A stretch of 64,000 nucleotides of DNA from Roseobacter insulae (GTDB taxonomy: Bacteria > Pseudomonadota > Alphaproteobacteria > Rhodobacterales > Rhodobacteraceae), in the NCBI RefSeq assembly GCF_019375555.1, contig NZ_JAHXDN010000001.1:597501-661500 (forward strand), read 5' to 3'. Below are positions 8,999 through 18,146 of this stretch, piece by piece. A program made the translations under genes and the position numbers. The first letter of the stretch is position 1. Every line of letters begins with the position of its first letter. A model generated the notes under the pieces. The model was not told the DNA's origin. It did not search any database and saw only the letters and a program-made list of their open reading frames with translations.

Positions 8999-10837
8999 AT
9001 GTTCCGCTACTTTGAACGTCTTGTTGACCCCTATACGCCCTATCCTGAAACGGACCACCCGCCGCAAAAGCTGTGGCCATTCCTGTGGGAATACTCACAG
9101 CCCTTCAAAAAGGTATTCTTCTGGGCGGGGGTGATGTCCATCGTCGTTGCGGCGATCGAGGTTGCCCTGATCTTCTATATGGGTCGGGTCGTGGACCTGC
9201 TGGAAGGCGATCCTGCTGTCTTCTGGGATACCTATGGCATGGAACTGCTTATGGCAGGTCTGTTCATCCTGCTGGTAAGGCCCTTGTTGCAGGCGGTTGA
9301 CGTCGCACTTCTGAACAACGCGATTTTGCCGAATTTCGGTACATTGATCCGGTGGCGGGCGCATCGTCAGGTCCTGCGGCAATCGGTCGGCTGGTTTGAG
9401 AACGACTTCGCGGGGCGCGTTGCCAACCGCATCATGCAGACACCGCCCGCTGCCGGTGAAGTGATCTTTCAGGTATTTGACGCGATTTCCTTTTCGCTGG
9501 CCTATCTGCTTGGCGCGGCGATCCTGCTGTCATCGTCGGACCCAAGGCTGCTGATTCCGCTTGTCGGGTGGTTCGTGCTGTACGGGTTCCTGCTGCGCTG
9601 GACCGTGAAACGGGTGGGCCCGGCATCGCAGGCGGCATCGAACGCACGGTCGCTGGTGACCGGGCGGGTTGTCGATGCCTATACCAACATCCATTCCGTC
9701 AAGATGTTTGCGCATCACGATCAGGAGCTTGAATACGCCAAGGAAGCCATCGAAGAGACGCGCACGACGTTTCAGCGTGAGATGCGGATTTTCACCGTGA
9801 TGGATGTCACGCTGGTGGCGCTGAACGGTTTGCTGATCATCGGCGTTGTGGGCTGGGCCATCCTGTTGTGGATGCAGGGCGCTGCCAGCGTGGGTGTGGT
9901 CGCTGCGGCCACCGCGCTGACACTGCGGCTGAACGCGATGACAGGCTGGATCATGTGGGCGTTGACCACGTTCTTCCGCGAACTGGGGGTTGTTGCCGAA
10001 GGCATGGAGACGATCGCGCAACCCATTGCTCTGGCGGACACCAAAACCGCGAGACCATTGCAGCTGACGGATGGCACCATTGAGGTCAGGAACCTGTCTC
10101 ACCACTACGGGCGCCAGTCCGGCGGGTTGGACGGCATCGACCTGACCATCCGGCGGGGCGAAAAGATTGGCCTTGTCGGGCGGTCCGGGGCGGGTAAATC
10201 GACGCTCGTCAAGTTGCTCTTGCGATTTTACGATCCTGAAGCCGGGCAGATCCTCATTGACGGTCAGGACATCACGCATGTGACGCAAGACAGCCTGCGC
10301 CTGTCGATTGGCATGGTGCAGCAGGACAGTTCGCTGTTGCACCGGTCGGTGCGCGACAACATCCTGTACGGCCGCGTCGATGCAAGCGAGGAAGACGTGA
10401 TCGCGGCGGCCAGACAGGCGCAGGCGCATGACTTCATTCTTGATCTCGAAGATCCGGAAGGACGCAGGGGCTACGCGGCACAGGTCGGCGAACGCGGCGT
10501 CAAACTGTCCGGCGGGCAACGTCAGCGGGTGACGCTTGCGCGGGTGATCCTCAAGGATGCGCCGATATTGCTGCTGGACGAAGCGACCAGCGCGCTGGAC
10601 AGCGAAGTGGAAGCCGCCATTCAGGATACGCTCTACGGCATGATGGAGGGCAAGACGGTGATTGCCATTGCGCACCGTCTGTCCACCATTGCGCAGATGG
10701 ACCGCATTCTGGTGCTGGATCAGGGCCGGATTGTCGAAGATGGCAGTCACGACGCGCTTTTGGCGCAGGGCGGACTATATGCAGAATTCTGGGCCCGGCA
10801 GTCGGGCGGATTTCTGGCCATTGAGGGAGCTGCGTGA
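8999..10837 (+). CDS. ABC exporter half-transporter (membrane domain fused to ATPase), subunit 1
   Basis: This 612-residue type IV exporter has an N-terminal six-helix membrane domain (about residues 30-330) and a C-terminal nucleotide-binding domain. Walker A GRSGAGKST begins at residue 394, followed by signature LSGGQ, Walker B LLLDEATSALD and the switch histidine in AIAHRLST. All catalytic residues are present. The stop overlaps the GTG of the next, paralogous gene, so the two should assemble as a heterodimer. The substrate (lipid, peptide or drug) cannot be told. A possible leader peptide precedes it. Confidence 0.88.
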   Translation: MFRYFERLVDPYTPYPETDHPPQKLWPFLWEYSQPFKKVFFWAGVMSIVVAAIEVALIFYMGRVVDLLEGDPAVFWDTYGMELLMAGLFILLVRPLLQAVDVALLNNAILPNFGTLIRWRAHRQVLRQSVGWFENDFAGRVANRIMQTPPAAGEVIFQVFDAISFSLAYLLGAAILLSSSDPRLLIPLVGWFVLYGFLLRWTVKRVGPASQAASNARSLVTGRVVDAYTNIHSVKMFAHHDQELEYAKEAIEETRTTFQREMRIFTVMDVTLVALNGLLIIGVVGWAILLWMQGAASVGVVAAATALTLRLNAMTGWIMWALTTFFRELGVVAEGMETIAQPIALADTKTARPLQLTDGTIEVRNLSHHYGRQSGGLDGIDLTIRRGEKIGLVGRSGAGKSTLVKLLLRFYDPEAGQILIDGQDITHVTQDSLRLSIGMVQQDSSLLHRSVRDNILYGRVDASEEDVIAAARQAQAHDFILDLEDPEGRRGYAAQVGERGVKLSGGQRQRVTLARVILKDAPILLLDEATSALDSEVEAAIQDTLYGMMEGKTVIAIAHRLSTIAQMDRILVLDQGRIVEDGSHDALLAQGGLYAEFWARQSGGFLAIEGAA

Positions 10838-12666
10838 AAGTAACGAACTGGATCAACGCCTTTCGTCCGGCAGAGGGGCCGCCACCGCAAACGCTTGGTG
10901 CGTTCATGCGGTGGTGCCTGTCCGGGTCGTGGCCAGCCCTGTGGCTTGCCGCCTTTTTGTCGGCCGCCGCCGGTGCGATGGAGGCTGGCACTGCGCTGAT
11001 CCTCGGCATGGTGATCGATGCGACAGCCCTGGCGGGACCCGACCAGTTCTTTGACGGGAACAACACCTGGCTTGTGATCGGTGCCATCGCCTTTTTCATC
11101 ATTGCACGCCCCTTGCTGTTTGGTTTGTCGGCTTCGGCCAATGCGATCATCGTGCAGCCCAACGTGAATCCCCTGGTCCTGTCCCGTCTGCACCGTTGGA
11201 CGCTTGGCCAGACAGTCGGATTTTTCGACGATGATTTTGCGGGTCGGATTGCGCAGAAGCAGATGCAGGCGGCGCGGGCCGTTACCGACGTGGTATCCGA
11301 GGTGATCAATGTCGTGGCTTTCGCGCTGGCGTCACTTCTGGGGTCGGTTCTGCTCCTGCTCGCGATTGACTGGCGCGTCGCACTGGGGTTTGCGGCGTGG
11401 CTGGTCGTCTATTTCGCGATGATCAACTGGTTCCTGCCGCGGGTGCGCAAGCTCTCCGCCGGGCGAGCAGGCGCACGCGCGATGGTGTCCGGCCAGGTTG
11501 TTGACACGATCACCAATATCAAAACGGTCAAGCTTTTTGCGCATGCCGACCACGAGGATCGTGCTGCCCTTGGCGCGATGCAGACCTTTCGCGCCAGAGC
11601 GGTGGAATTCGGGTATCTCGCCGCCGGGTTCCGGTTCGCGCTGATGGCCCTTGCCGGCTGCCTGCCGGTTCTGCTGCTTGGCGGTACCATAGTCTTGTGG
11701 CAGTCCGGTCAGGCGACGGAGGGTGATATCGTCGCTGCAGGCGCCGTTGCGATCCGTATTGCGCAAATGACGGGCTGGGTCAGCTTCACGCTGATGGCGA
11801 TCTATTCGAACGTGGGCGAGATCGAAGACGGGATTCGCACACTGACACCGCGCAATCGCGTTGAAAACGATCCCGGCGCGCCTGATCTGTCAGTGCCAAA
11901 GGGCCAGATCGCCCTGCGCGACGTCGGGTTTGCCTACGGGCGGGACAAAGGCGGCGTGCGCAACATCAGCCTGACGATCAATGCCGGCGAAAAGCTTGGC
12001 ATCGTGGGTGCCTCGGGCGTTGGTAAATCGACGCTCGTGGCGCTGTTGCTGCGTCTTTACGATTCCGAGGAAGGCCGGATCGAAATCGACGGGCAGGACA
12101 TTACCAAGGTCACGCAGGAAAGCCTGCGCAGCCACATCGGCATGGTCACGCAGGAAACCGCGATGTTCAACCGATCGGCACGTGACAATATTCTCTATGG
12201 GCGACCGGATGCGTCGGAAGAAGAGATCATCGCGGCGGCGCAAAAAGCCGAGGCGCATGAGTTCATTCTGGAACTGGTCGATCACAAGGGACGCGCCGGG
12301 TACGATGCGCATCTCGGCGAGCGCGGCGTGAAGCTGTCAGGCGGGCAACGTCAGCGTATTGCCCTGGCGCGGGCAATTCTCAAGGATGCGCCGATTCTCG
12401 TGTTGGATGAGGCGACGAGCGCGCTCGACAGCGAAGTGGAAGCCGCCATCCAGACCGCTTTGGTACGCGTTATGCGGGGCAAGACTGTGCTCGCCATCGC
12501 GCACCGCTTGTCGACCCTTACGGAAATGGACCGGATCATCGTCATGGACGAAGGTCAGATCGTCGAAAACGGCAGCCACGAGACGTTGCTGGCGCAGGGC
12601 GGCCTATACGCGCAGTACTGGCAGCGCCAATCCGGTGGGTTCATCCGGACACAGGCTGCGGAATAA
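10834..12666 (+). CDS. ABC exporter half-transporter, subunit 2
   Basis: This 610-residue paralogue of the preceding gene begins at a GTG in a GTGA overlap. It has a membrane domain of about six helices, then Walker A GASGVGKST from residue 392, LSGGQ, LVLDEATSALD and AIAHRLST. Unlike many heterodimeric exporters, neither subunit has a visibly degenerate ATP site, so both sites are probably active. The exporter's substrate is unknown. Confidence 0.88.
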   Translation: MKVTNWINAFRPAEGPPPQTLGAFMRWCLSGSWPALWLAAFLSAAAGAMEAGTALILGMVIDATALAGPDQFFDGNNTWLVIGAIAFFIIARPLLFGLSASANAIIVQPNVNPLVLSRLHRWTLGQTVGFFDDDFAGRIAQKQMQAARAVTDVVSEVINVVAFALASLLGSVLLLLAIDWRVALGFAAWLVVYFAMINWFLPRVRKLSAGRAGARAMVSGQVVDTITNIKTVKLFAHADHEDRAALGAMQTFRARAVEFGYLAAGFRFALMALAGCLPVLLLGGTIVLWQSGQATEGDIVAAGAVAIRIAQMTGWVSFTLMAIYSNVGEIEDGIRTLTPRNRVENDPGAPDLSVPKGQIALRDVGFAYGRDKGGVRNISLTINAGEKLGIVGASGVGKSTLVALLLRLYDSEEGRIEIDGQDITKVTQESLRSHIGMVTQETAMFNRSARDNILYGRPDASEEEIIAAAQKAEAHEFILELVDHKGRAGYDAHLGERGVKLSGGQRQRIALARAILKDAPILVLDEATSALDSEVEAAIQTALVRVMRGKTVLAIAHRLSTLTEMDRIIVMDEGQIVENGSHETLLAQGGLYAQYWQRQSGGFIRTQAAE

Positions 12667-12705
12667 GGGTTTTTTGTCGTCGCATCCTGCCCTATGGCAA
12701 GTGTC

Positions 12706-13932
12706 ATGACCGAAATCACGATCACACGGCTTGGCCTGCATGGCGATGGCCTCGCGGATGGGCCGATCTACGCGCCACTCACCTTGCCCGGAGAGCGCGT
12801 GGAGGGGACGCTGGAAGGCAGCATCCTGAAAGATGTCAAAATCCTGCGTCCGTCAGACAGACGCGTTGCGCCGCCCTGCCGTCATTTCAAATCCTGCGGC
12901 GGGTGCCAGCTGCAGCACGCGGATGACGCCCTTGTTGCGGACTGGAAGGTAGACGTCGTGCGCCGCGCTCTGGACGCTCACGGATTGGAGACCGCGTTCA
13001 AACCGATCCAGACGTCTCCGCGCCGGTCGCGCAGACGGGCAGGCTTTTCGGCACGCCGTACGAAAAAAGGAGCGATGGCCGGATTTCACGGGCGCGGCTC
13101 GGACACCATTGTCGCCATTCCGGAGTGCCAGCTGCTTGACCCGGCGGTGATGCAAGGCATTGCGGTGGCAGAGCAGCTTGCCCTTGTCGGCGCCAGCCGC
13201 AAGACGGCGCTGTCAGTGATGGTCACGGCATCGAAGACCGGCCTGGATGTGGCGGTTGCACATGGCAAACCGCTGGATGGCCCCTTGCGCCAACAACTGG
13301 CTGCGGTGTGCGATCAGTTGGGCCTTGCACGATTGTCATGGGAGGACGAGGTGGTGGCGATGCGCGCACCGCCGGTGCACCGATTGGATGACGCACAGAT
13401 CACGCCGCCACCGGGGGCCTTTTTGCAGGCTACGGCGCATGGCGAGGCTGCGCTGAGCGCCTCGGTGATGGACATCACGCAAGACGCCTGGCGGGTGATC
13501 GACCTATTTGCGGGCTGCGGCACGTTTTCCTTGCCGCTTGCGCGCCGGGCCGAGGTGCATGCCGTGGAAGGATCGCAGGACATGACCGCGGCGCTGGATC
13601 AGGGATGGCGCAACACGCAGGGCCTTAAACAGGTCAGAACGGAAACCCGCGATCTGTTTCGCCGCCCGCTGATGCCGGACGAAATGGCCAAGGCGGAGGC
13701 GGTCGTGCTTGATCCGCCACGGGCAGGTGCCGAGGCTCAGGTCGCCGAGCTTGCCAAAATGAAGATGCCGCGCATCGCATATGTGTCCTGCAATCCAGTC
13801 ACATTTGCACGTGACGCGCAGATGTTGGTGCAGGCAGGGTACGTACTCGATTGGGTGCAGGTGGTGGATCAATTTCGCTGGTCCGCGCATGTAGAACTTG
13901 TTGCCAGCTTCACGGCCTCCCATATCCGCTGA
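12706..13932 (+). CDS. RNA uracil-5-methyltransferase of the TrmA/RlmD family
   Basis: This protein has about 408 residues. A TRAM-like N-terminus is followed by the cysteines of a 4Fe-4S cluster (C-x5-C-x2-C in CRHFKSCGGC plus a later C in PECQLL), as in RlmD. The SAM motif is LFAGCGTFSLPLA, DPPRAGA carries the conserved proline loop, and VSCNP holds the catalytic cysteine. These enzymes make m5U in 23S rRNA or tRNA. Which uridine is modified is not evident. The ATG at 12706 gives the expected N-terminus; 12694 would add four residues. Confidence 0.85.
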   Translation: MTEITITRLGLHGDGLADGPIYAPLTLPGERVEGTLEGSILKDVKILRPSDRRVAPPCRHFKSCGGCQLQHADDALVADWKVDVVRRALDAHGLETAFKPIQTSPRRSRRRAGFSARRTKKGAMAGFHGRGSDTIVAIPECQLLDPAVMQGIAVAEQLALVGASRKTALSVMVTASKTGLDVAVAHGKPLDGPLRQQLAAVCDQLGLARLSWEDEVVAMRAPPVHRLDDAQITPPPGAFLQATAHGEAALSASVMDITQDAWRVIDLFAGCGTFSLPLARRAEVHAVEGSQDMTAALDQGWRNTQGLKQVRTETRDLFRRPLMPDEMAKAEAVVLDPPRAGAEAQVAELAKMKMPRIAYVSCNPVTFARDAQMLVQAGYVLDWVQVVDQFRWSAHVELVASFTASHIR

Positions 13933-13952
13933 AGTCTTTTAAGGAGATGCGC

Positions 13953-14732
13953 ATGTCGCTGAGGAGTAAACTGGATGCCTGGCTGGACCAGGCTTGGGTC
14001 ATCAACCTGGTGATGGCCGTGATCATCCTGAACGCAGTGCTTCTCGGAATGGAGACATCTCCCGAACTGATGGCGCGTGCCGGGCCGGTTATCATTGCGC
14101 TGGACACGGCCTGCCTGGCCATTTTTGTTGTTGAAATCGCGCTGAAAATCTTTGCGCGGGGCGGCCGGTTTTTTCGAAACGGCTGGAGCCTTTTTGACCT
14201 GTTCATCGTCGCAGTGGCGCTGGTGCCGGGGTCGCAAACCATATCGGTGCTGCGGGCACTCAGAATCCTGCGGGTGCTTCGGGTCATTTCCGTTGCGCCC
14301 AGGCTGCGCCGGGTGGTGGAGGGTTTCATCATCGCCCTGCCGGGAATGGGCAGTGTTTTCCTGTTGATGGCCATCATTTTCTATATCGGCGCGGTCATGG
14401 CGACCAAGCTCTTTGCCGCGAGTTTCCCCGAATGGTTCGGATCCCTGCCGCAGAGCGCCTATACCCTGTTCCAGATCATGACGCTGGAAAGCTGGTCGAT
14501 GGGAATTGTCCGGCCGGTCATGGATATCTACCCCTACGCATGGGCGTTTTTCGTGCCCTTCATCATGATCACGACCTTCGCGGTGGTGAACCTTCTGGTC
14601 GGTCTGATCGTGAACTCGATGCAGGATGCGCATCAGGAAGAGATGGGTGCGGTGACCGATGCCTACCGGGACGAGGTGCTGCATCGGCTGATTGCAATTG
14701 AGAAACGCTTGGACGAAAAATCCCGGTCCTGA
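13953..14732 (+). CDS. Bacterial voltage-gated sodium channel (BacNav family)
   Basis: This is a 259-residue single-domain six-helix channel that would assemble as a tetramer in the inner membrane. The start follows AAGGAG at a six-base distance. S4 carries gating arginines at every third position (R101, R104, R107, R110). The pore holds TLESWSM (T177 to M183), the sodium filter of NavAb and NavMs, with E179 the ring glutamate. The stretch from FPEWFG through the filter to GIVRPVM is nearly identical to NavMs as I recall it. The C-terminal tail (about 225-259) is rich in acidic and heptad residues, as in the family's coiled-coil neck. It may share transcription with the RNA methyltransferase 20 bp upstream. 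Confidence 0.93.
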   Translation: MSLRSKLDAWLDQAWVINLVMAVIILNAVLLGMETSPELMARAGPVIIALDTACLAIFVVEIALKIFARGGRFFRNGWSLFDLFIVAVALVPGSQTISVLRALRILRVLRVISVAPRLRRVVEGFIIALPGMGSVFLLMAIIFYIGAVMATKLFAASFPEWFGSLPQSAYTLFQIMTLESWSMGIVRPVMDIYPYAWAFFVPFIMITTFAVVNLLVGLIVNSMQDAHQEEMGAVTDAYRDEVLHRLIAIEKRLDEKSRS

Positions 14733-14818
14733 CAGATTTGTGAGGTTGTTTAACCAAATAACCATGGTACTTGTGCCAAAAGAGCAGAATGTCGAAAAGA
14801 CAAACGGGACAGCAGAAA

Positions 14819-15319
14819 ATGCGTCGCAGGAATTTGATTTTAGGCACCGCAGCCGCCGTTGCATTGGGTGGCTGCGCAAGTAATCCGAAGCTTCGTCGGT
14901 ATGACGGGCCGGAAGTGACCTTCGTGGTGGTCAACAAGGCCGCGCGGCGCATGCATCTGCTGCACCACGACAGGGTGTTGACGAGCTATGATATCAACCT
15001 CGGATTTGCCCCCGTGGGCCACAAGCAGTTCGAGGGTGACGGGCGCACACCCGAGGGGCTCTACCGGATCGACCGGCGCAATCCGAACTCCAGTTTTCAC
15101 CTGTCATTGGGTATCTCCTATCCCAACGTGAACGATGTCGCGGCGGCGAAGTCCATGGGCAAGAGCGCGGGCGGCGATATCTTTATCCACGGTCAGAAAA
15201 ACCCGTTCCGCAAGGACGACAAGGATTGGACATGGGGCTGTATCTCGGTGACCAATGACGAGATCGAAGATATCTACGCCATGGTCCGGGACGGCACGCT
15301 GATCACATTGAACGCCTAG
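14819..15319 (+). CDS. L,D-transpeptidase (YkuD domain) lipoprotein
   Basis: This is about 166 residues from the ATG at 14819 (14789 is an alternative that adds ten). The N-terminus is RRR, a hydrophobic stretch and a lipobox LGGC with C19 as lipidation site, so it is membrane-anchored in the periplasm. The YkuD catalytic pattern is present: H124 in IHGQ and C141 in WGCISVTN. Such enzymes crosslink peptidoglycan through 3-3 bonds or attach proteins to it. It converges with the CAP lipoprotein gene, three bases away. Confidence 0.85.
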   Translation: MRRRNLILGTAAAVALGGCASNPKLRRYDGPEVTFVVVNKAARRMHLLHHDRVLTSYDINLGFAPVGHKQFEGDGRTPEGLYRIDRRNPNSSFHLSLGISYPNVNDVAAAKSMGKSAGGDIFIHGQKNPFRKDDKDWTWGCISVTNDEIEDIYAMVRDGTLITLNA

Positions 15320-15322
15320 GCG

Positions 15323-15850
15323 TCAGACAGCCCCGGCACCGGTTTGATTGCTTCCGGTCACCAGCGTCCACCAGATTTTTCCGTTGGTTTCCTGATGCCA
15401 GGCAAACCCCATCTGCGTGGCATCGGGCGACAGGATGACACGACGCGTGTCGGGCTGCTCCATCCATGCGGCCAGTGTCTCAATCTCCGTTTCATAGGTT
15501 TCGGAGATATTTTCGCCAACCAGTGTGCCCGCGTAGCCGACGCGCTGAATACGGTCGATCGGCGAGGATCCGTCCGAGCCAAAATGCCACGGGCGGTTCT
15601 GGATCGACATATCGCGCGAATGGGTGGCGGCGGCGGCGTTCAGCCGGGCGTCAAACTCAAGCGGTGCCTGCCCGGATGCGCTGCGCAGTGCATTGACCGA
15701 ATCAAGCATGCGGAACTGGATCTTGTTGGTGTCGGACTTCTTGATGCGGTACAATCCGGGTGCCCCGGACCCATCATTGATGGCTGGACCGGGTCCACAG
15801 GCGGCAAGCGTTAACCCCAAAGCAATAAAAATCGATAACAGCCGGACCAT
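15323..15850 (-). CDS. CAP/SCP-domain lipoprotein
   Basis: This 175-residue secreted protein has a lipobox LAAC with C18 as the lipid site. The remainder is a compact CAP (SCP/PR1-like) domain: NALRSASGQAPLEFDARL, then ATHSRDMS, an HFGSDGSSPIDR loop, and GENISETYETE with the family's conserved histidine and glutamates. Bacterial CAP proteins are poorly understood; proposed roles include peptidoglycan or lipid binding. It sits tail-to-tail with one L,D-transpeptidase and head-to-head with another. Confidence 0.82.
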   Translation of the reverse strand: MVRLLSIFIALGLTLAACGPGPAINDGSGAPGLYRIKKSDTNKIQFRMLDSVNALRSASGQAPLEFDARLNAAAATHSRDMSIQNRPWHFGSDGSSPIDRIQRVGYAGTLVGENISETYETEIETLAAWMEQPDTRRVILSPDATQMGFAWHQETNGKIWWTLVTGSNQTGAGAV

Positions 15851-16015
15851 TTTGCCCTCCTTAAACGTTATGTAATCGCATATATGGCTATGCGTTGTAA
15901 TTCAAACGCACATCGGCGCGACACTGCCAGATGACAAGTGTTTGATTTGCGACTGAGGCATTCGCGCAATAAAATGTGCAAGAAAGTGATCTGTTTGTGT
16001 TTATGGAGGCATCCA

Positions 16016-16627
16016 GTGTCTGACAAACCTTTTAACGTCCCAAGCCGTCGCGCCTTTCTGGCGGGCAGTGCGGCACTGCTCGCGACCCCTGCCATCGCGC
16101 AGGATACATCATCCGTGAATTCTGCGGCGACCACGCAGGGTGAAAGGGACCTGACAGAGGTGGTGCGTCGCAACATTTCGAGTTTCCGGACGCTGGACTG
16201 GCAGCCGTATTTCTCCAACCTGAAGAATGGCGCGATCCTTGTCGATATCGACAGCCGGGCGCTGCATTATTGGGCGGAAGATGAGAGCTTCTACAAGCTC
16301 TATCCGTCAAGTGTGCCCCTCACCGAAGAGCTGACACGGCGCGGCCGCACATCCGTGATCCGGAAGGTGGAAGGTCCAAGCTGGCGTCCGACCCCCTCCA
16401 TGCTGAAACGCAATCCAGAGTGGCCGGAATACATCGGCCCCGGTCCCGATAACCCGCTGGGAACGCATGCTCTTTACCTGAGCTGGACGTATTATCGAAT
16501 CCACGGAACGCATGATACACGCAAAATCGGCCGGCAATCCTCCAACGGCTGCATCGGTCTTTACAACGAGCATATTTCCGAACTCTTCGCATTGGCGAAA
16601 GTTGGCACACAAGTGTTGCTTATTTGA
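16016..16627 (+). CDS. L,D-transpeptidase of the ErfK/YbiS type, Tat-like signal
   Basis: This has about 203 residues. The start is a GTG at 16016 because GGAGG lies six bases upstream and it leads straight into an SRRAFLAG twin-arginine-like signal ending near TPAIA. The catalytic motif is H163 in IHGTHD and C179 in SSNGCIGLYNEH, the YkuD S/N-x-G-C pattern. It is a different subtype from the lipoprotein L,D-transpeptidase 0.7 kb away: this one matches the larger ErfK group of periplasmic crosslinkers. The gene is divergent from the CAP gene across 165 bp. Confidence 0.88.
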   Translation: MSDKPFNVPSRRAFLAGSAALLATPAIAQDTSSVNSAATTQGERDLTEVVRRNISSFRTLDWQPYFSNLKNGAILVDIDSRALHYWAEDESFYKLYPSSVPLTEELTRRGRTSVIRKVEGPSWRPTPSMLKRNPEWPEYIGPGPDNPLGTHALYLSWTYYRIHGTHDTRKIGRQSSNGCIGLYNEHISELFALAKVGTQVLLI

Positions 16628-16767
16628 CGACATCAGCTTTGATTTGCGGAACGATCCGGGAATCCAGTTTGCAAAGGCCGATTTATGGTGCTTTACAAAC
16701 AACTACGAGGAAAGTCTTGGGTGCGTTCCACCGTAATTAGTGGTGCGCCATTTCTGGAGGTTATGAT

Positions 16768-16944
16768 ATGAAGAAACTCGTTCTCGCCGCTGCTCTGACA
16801 GCTGCCGCATCGACAGCATACGCAGGTTCGCTTGCTGAGCCCGTCGTTGAAGCACCTGTTGTTGTTGAAGAAGCAGAAGGCTCGTCCGCAGGCGCGCTGC
16901 TGCCGATCCTTCTGTTGATCGTGGCTGCTGCAGCTCTTTCCTAA
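16768..16944 (+). CDS. 58-residue secreted or membrane peptide, function unknown
   Basis: CTGGAGG lies seven bases before the ATG. The peptide has a typical signal (MKKLVLAAALTAAASTAYA), a short acidic, valine-rich middle with repeated PVV and VVEEAE pieces, and a hydrophobic C-terminus LLPILLLIVAAAALS that could be a second membrane segment. A perfect terminator follows 20 bases after the stop. I recall similar small proteins in Rhodobacterales, with no known function. It is real on gene-structure grounds. Confidence 0.75.
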   Translation: MKKLVLAAALTAAASTAYAGSLAEPVVEAPVVVEEAEGSSAGALLPILLLIVAAAALS

Positions 16945-16964
16945 TAAGAGACGCACTGCAAATC

Positions 16965-16993
16965 AAAAAGGCGGCGCTCAGCGCCGCCTTTTT
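16965..16993. terminator. Bidirectional intrinsic terminator
   Basis: AAAAAG + GCGGCGC, a TCA loop, and GCGCCGC + CTTTTT form a 13-bp perfect stem with A- and T-runs on its two sides. It can stop the small-peptide transcript on the plus strand and hemH on the minus strand. Confidence 0.93.
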
Positions 16994-17019
16994 ACGTTTC
17001 TGTCCACAGATCCGGCTTC

Positions 17020-18090
17020 TTAACCGATCCAGCCTTTCAGATTGTCATCGATCACATTCGCCAGCGCATCAATATGCGCGTCGTCATCGTTCAGGCACGG
17101 GATATAGGTAAAGCTCTCGCCCCCCGCTTCCTCAAAGCTTTCCTTGATCTCTTCGTTGATCTCTTCCAGCGTCTCGATGCAGTCCGCTGAGAAGGCGGGT
17201 GCGCAGACGGCAATGTTCTTTTTCCCGTTCTCCGCCAGGCGCGCGACCTCTTCGACGGTGTAGGGTTGCAGCCATTCTTCAGGCCCGAACTTAGACTGGA
17301 ATGTCGTGGTGATCTCCGTGTCCTCCCATCCCAGGCGTTCTTTGAGTAAACGGGTCGTTTTCTGGCACTGGCAATGGTAGGGGTCGCCCTCCATCAGGTA
17401 TCGAATGGGCACACCGTGGTAGGAGCAGACCAGAATATCGGGTTTTGTCGCCAACCCCGCGTAAGCACGCTCGATCGACTGCGCCAGGGCTTCGATGTAG
17501 TCTGACCGGCCGAAATAGGGCTCTACCGTACGTGTCACCGGTTGCCATTTCTCAAAGGTGAGCGAGCGAAAGAATTCGTCGTTAGCGGTGGCGGACGTGG
17601 CCCCGGCGTAATGGGGGTAGAGTGGAAAAAACAATATCTTACGGCACCCCGCCGCGGTCATTTCGGCGACCTTGGAGCGGGTCGACGGGTTGCCGTAGCG
17701 CATGCAGAAATCCACCATGACAGTGTCGCCGTGACGCTTTTGCATTTCCGTTTTGATTTTTGCCGTTTGCGCCTTGGTGATCGTCATCAAGGGGCTTTCG
17801 CCGGCGTCCTCATTCCAGATCGATTTGTAGGCTGCACCGCTTGAAAACGGCCGCTTGCTGAGGATGATGAGTTGCAGCAGCGGTTGCCAAATCCACGGGC
17901 TGTAGTCGATGACACGACGATCCGACAGAAACTCGTTCAGATATCGGCGCATGGACCAGTAGTCGTAGTTGTCCGGTGTCCCAAGGTTTGCCAGCAGAAT
18001 GCCGATCTTGGGTTCTGCGACTTCAGGATGGTCATCCTTGGCATGTTCCGGTCGAACGGTCACGGGCGCGGAGGCGCTGCTGTCCAGCAT
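17020..18090 (-). CDS. hemH: Ferrochelatase
   Basis: This 356-residue enzyme inserts iron into protoporphyrin IX, the last step of heme synthesis. The start at 18090 follows AAGGA; a longer reading to 18150 lacks support. LLANLGTPD opens the domain, SYHGVPIRYL carries the metal-binding histidine, FSADCIETLEEI supplies the conserved glutamate, and FQSKFGPEEWLQPYT is a family signature. Its transcript can end at the bidirectional terminator 16965-16993. Confidence 0.95.
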   Translation of the reverse strand: MLDSSASAPVTVRPEHAKDDHPEVAEPKIGILLANLGTPDNYDYWSMRRYLNEFLSDRRVIDYSPWIWQPLLQLIILSKRPFSSGAAYKSIWNEDAGESPLMTITKAQTAKIKTEMQKRHGDTVMVDFCMRYGNPSTRSKVAEMTAAGCRKILFFPLYPHYAGATSATANDEFFRSLTFEKWQPVTRTVEPYFGRSDYIEALAQSIERAYAGLATKPDILVCSYHGVPIRYLMEGDPYHCQCQKTTRLLKERLGWEDTEITTTFQSKFGPEEWLQPYTVEEVARLAENGKKNIAVCAPAFSADCIETLEEINEEIKESFEEAGGESFTYIPCLNDDDAHIDALANVIDDNLKGWIG

Positions 18091-18146
18091 TTCAATCGGT
18101 CCTTGTAGTGCGGTTAAAGCCTCAGATAGACAGTTTTGCGCGGGCG

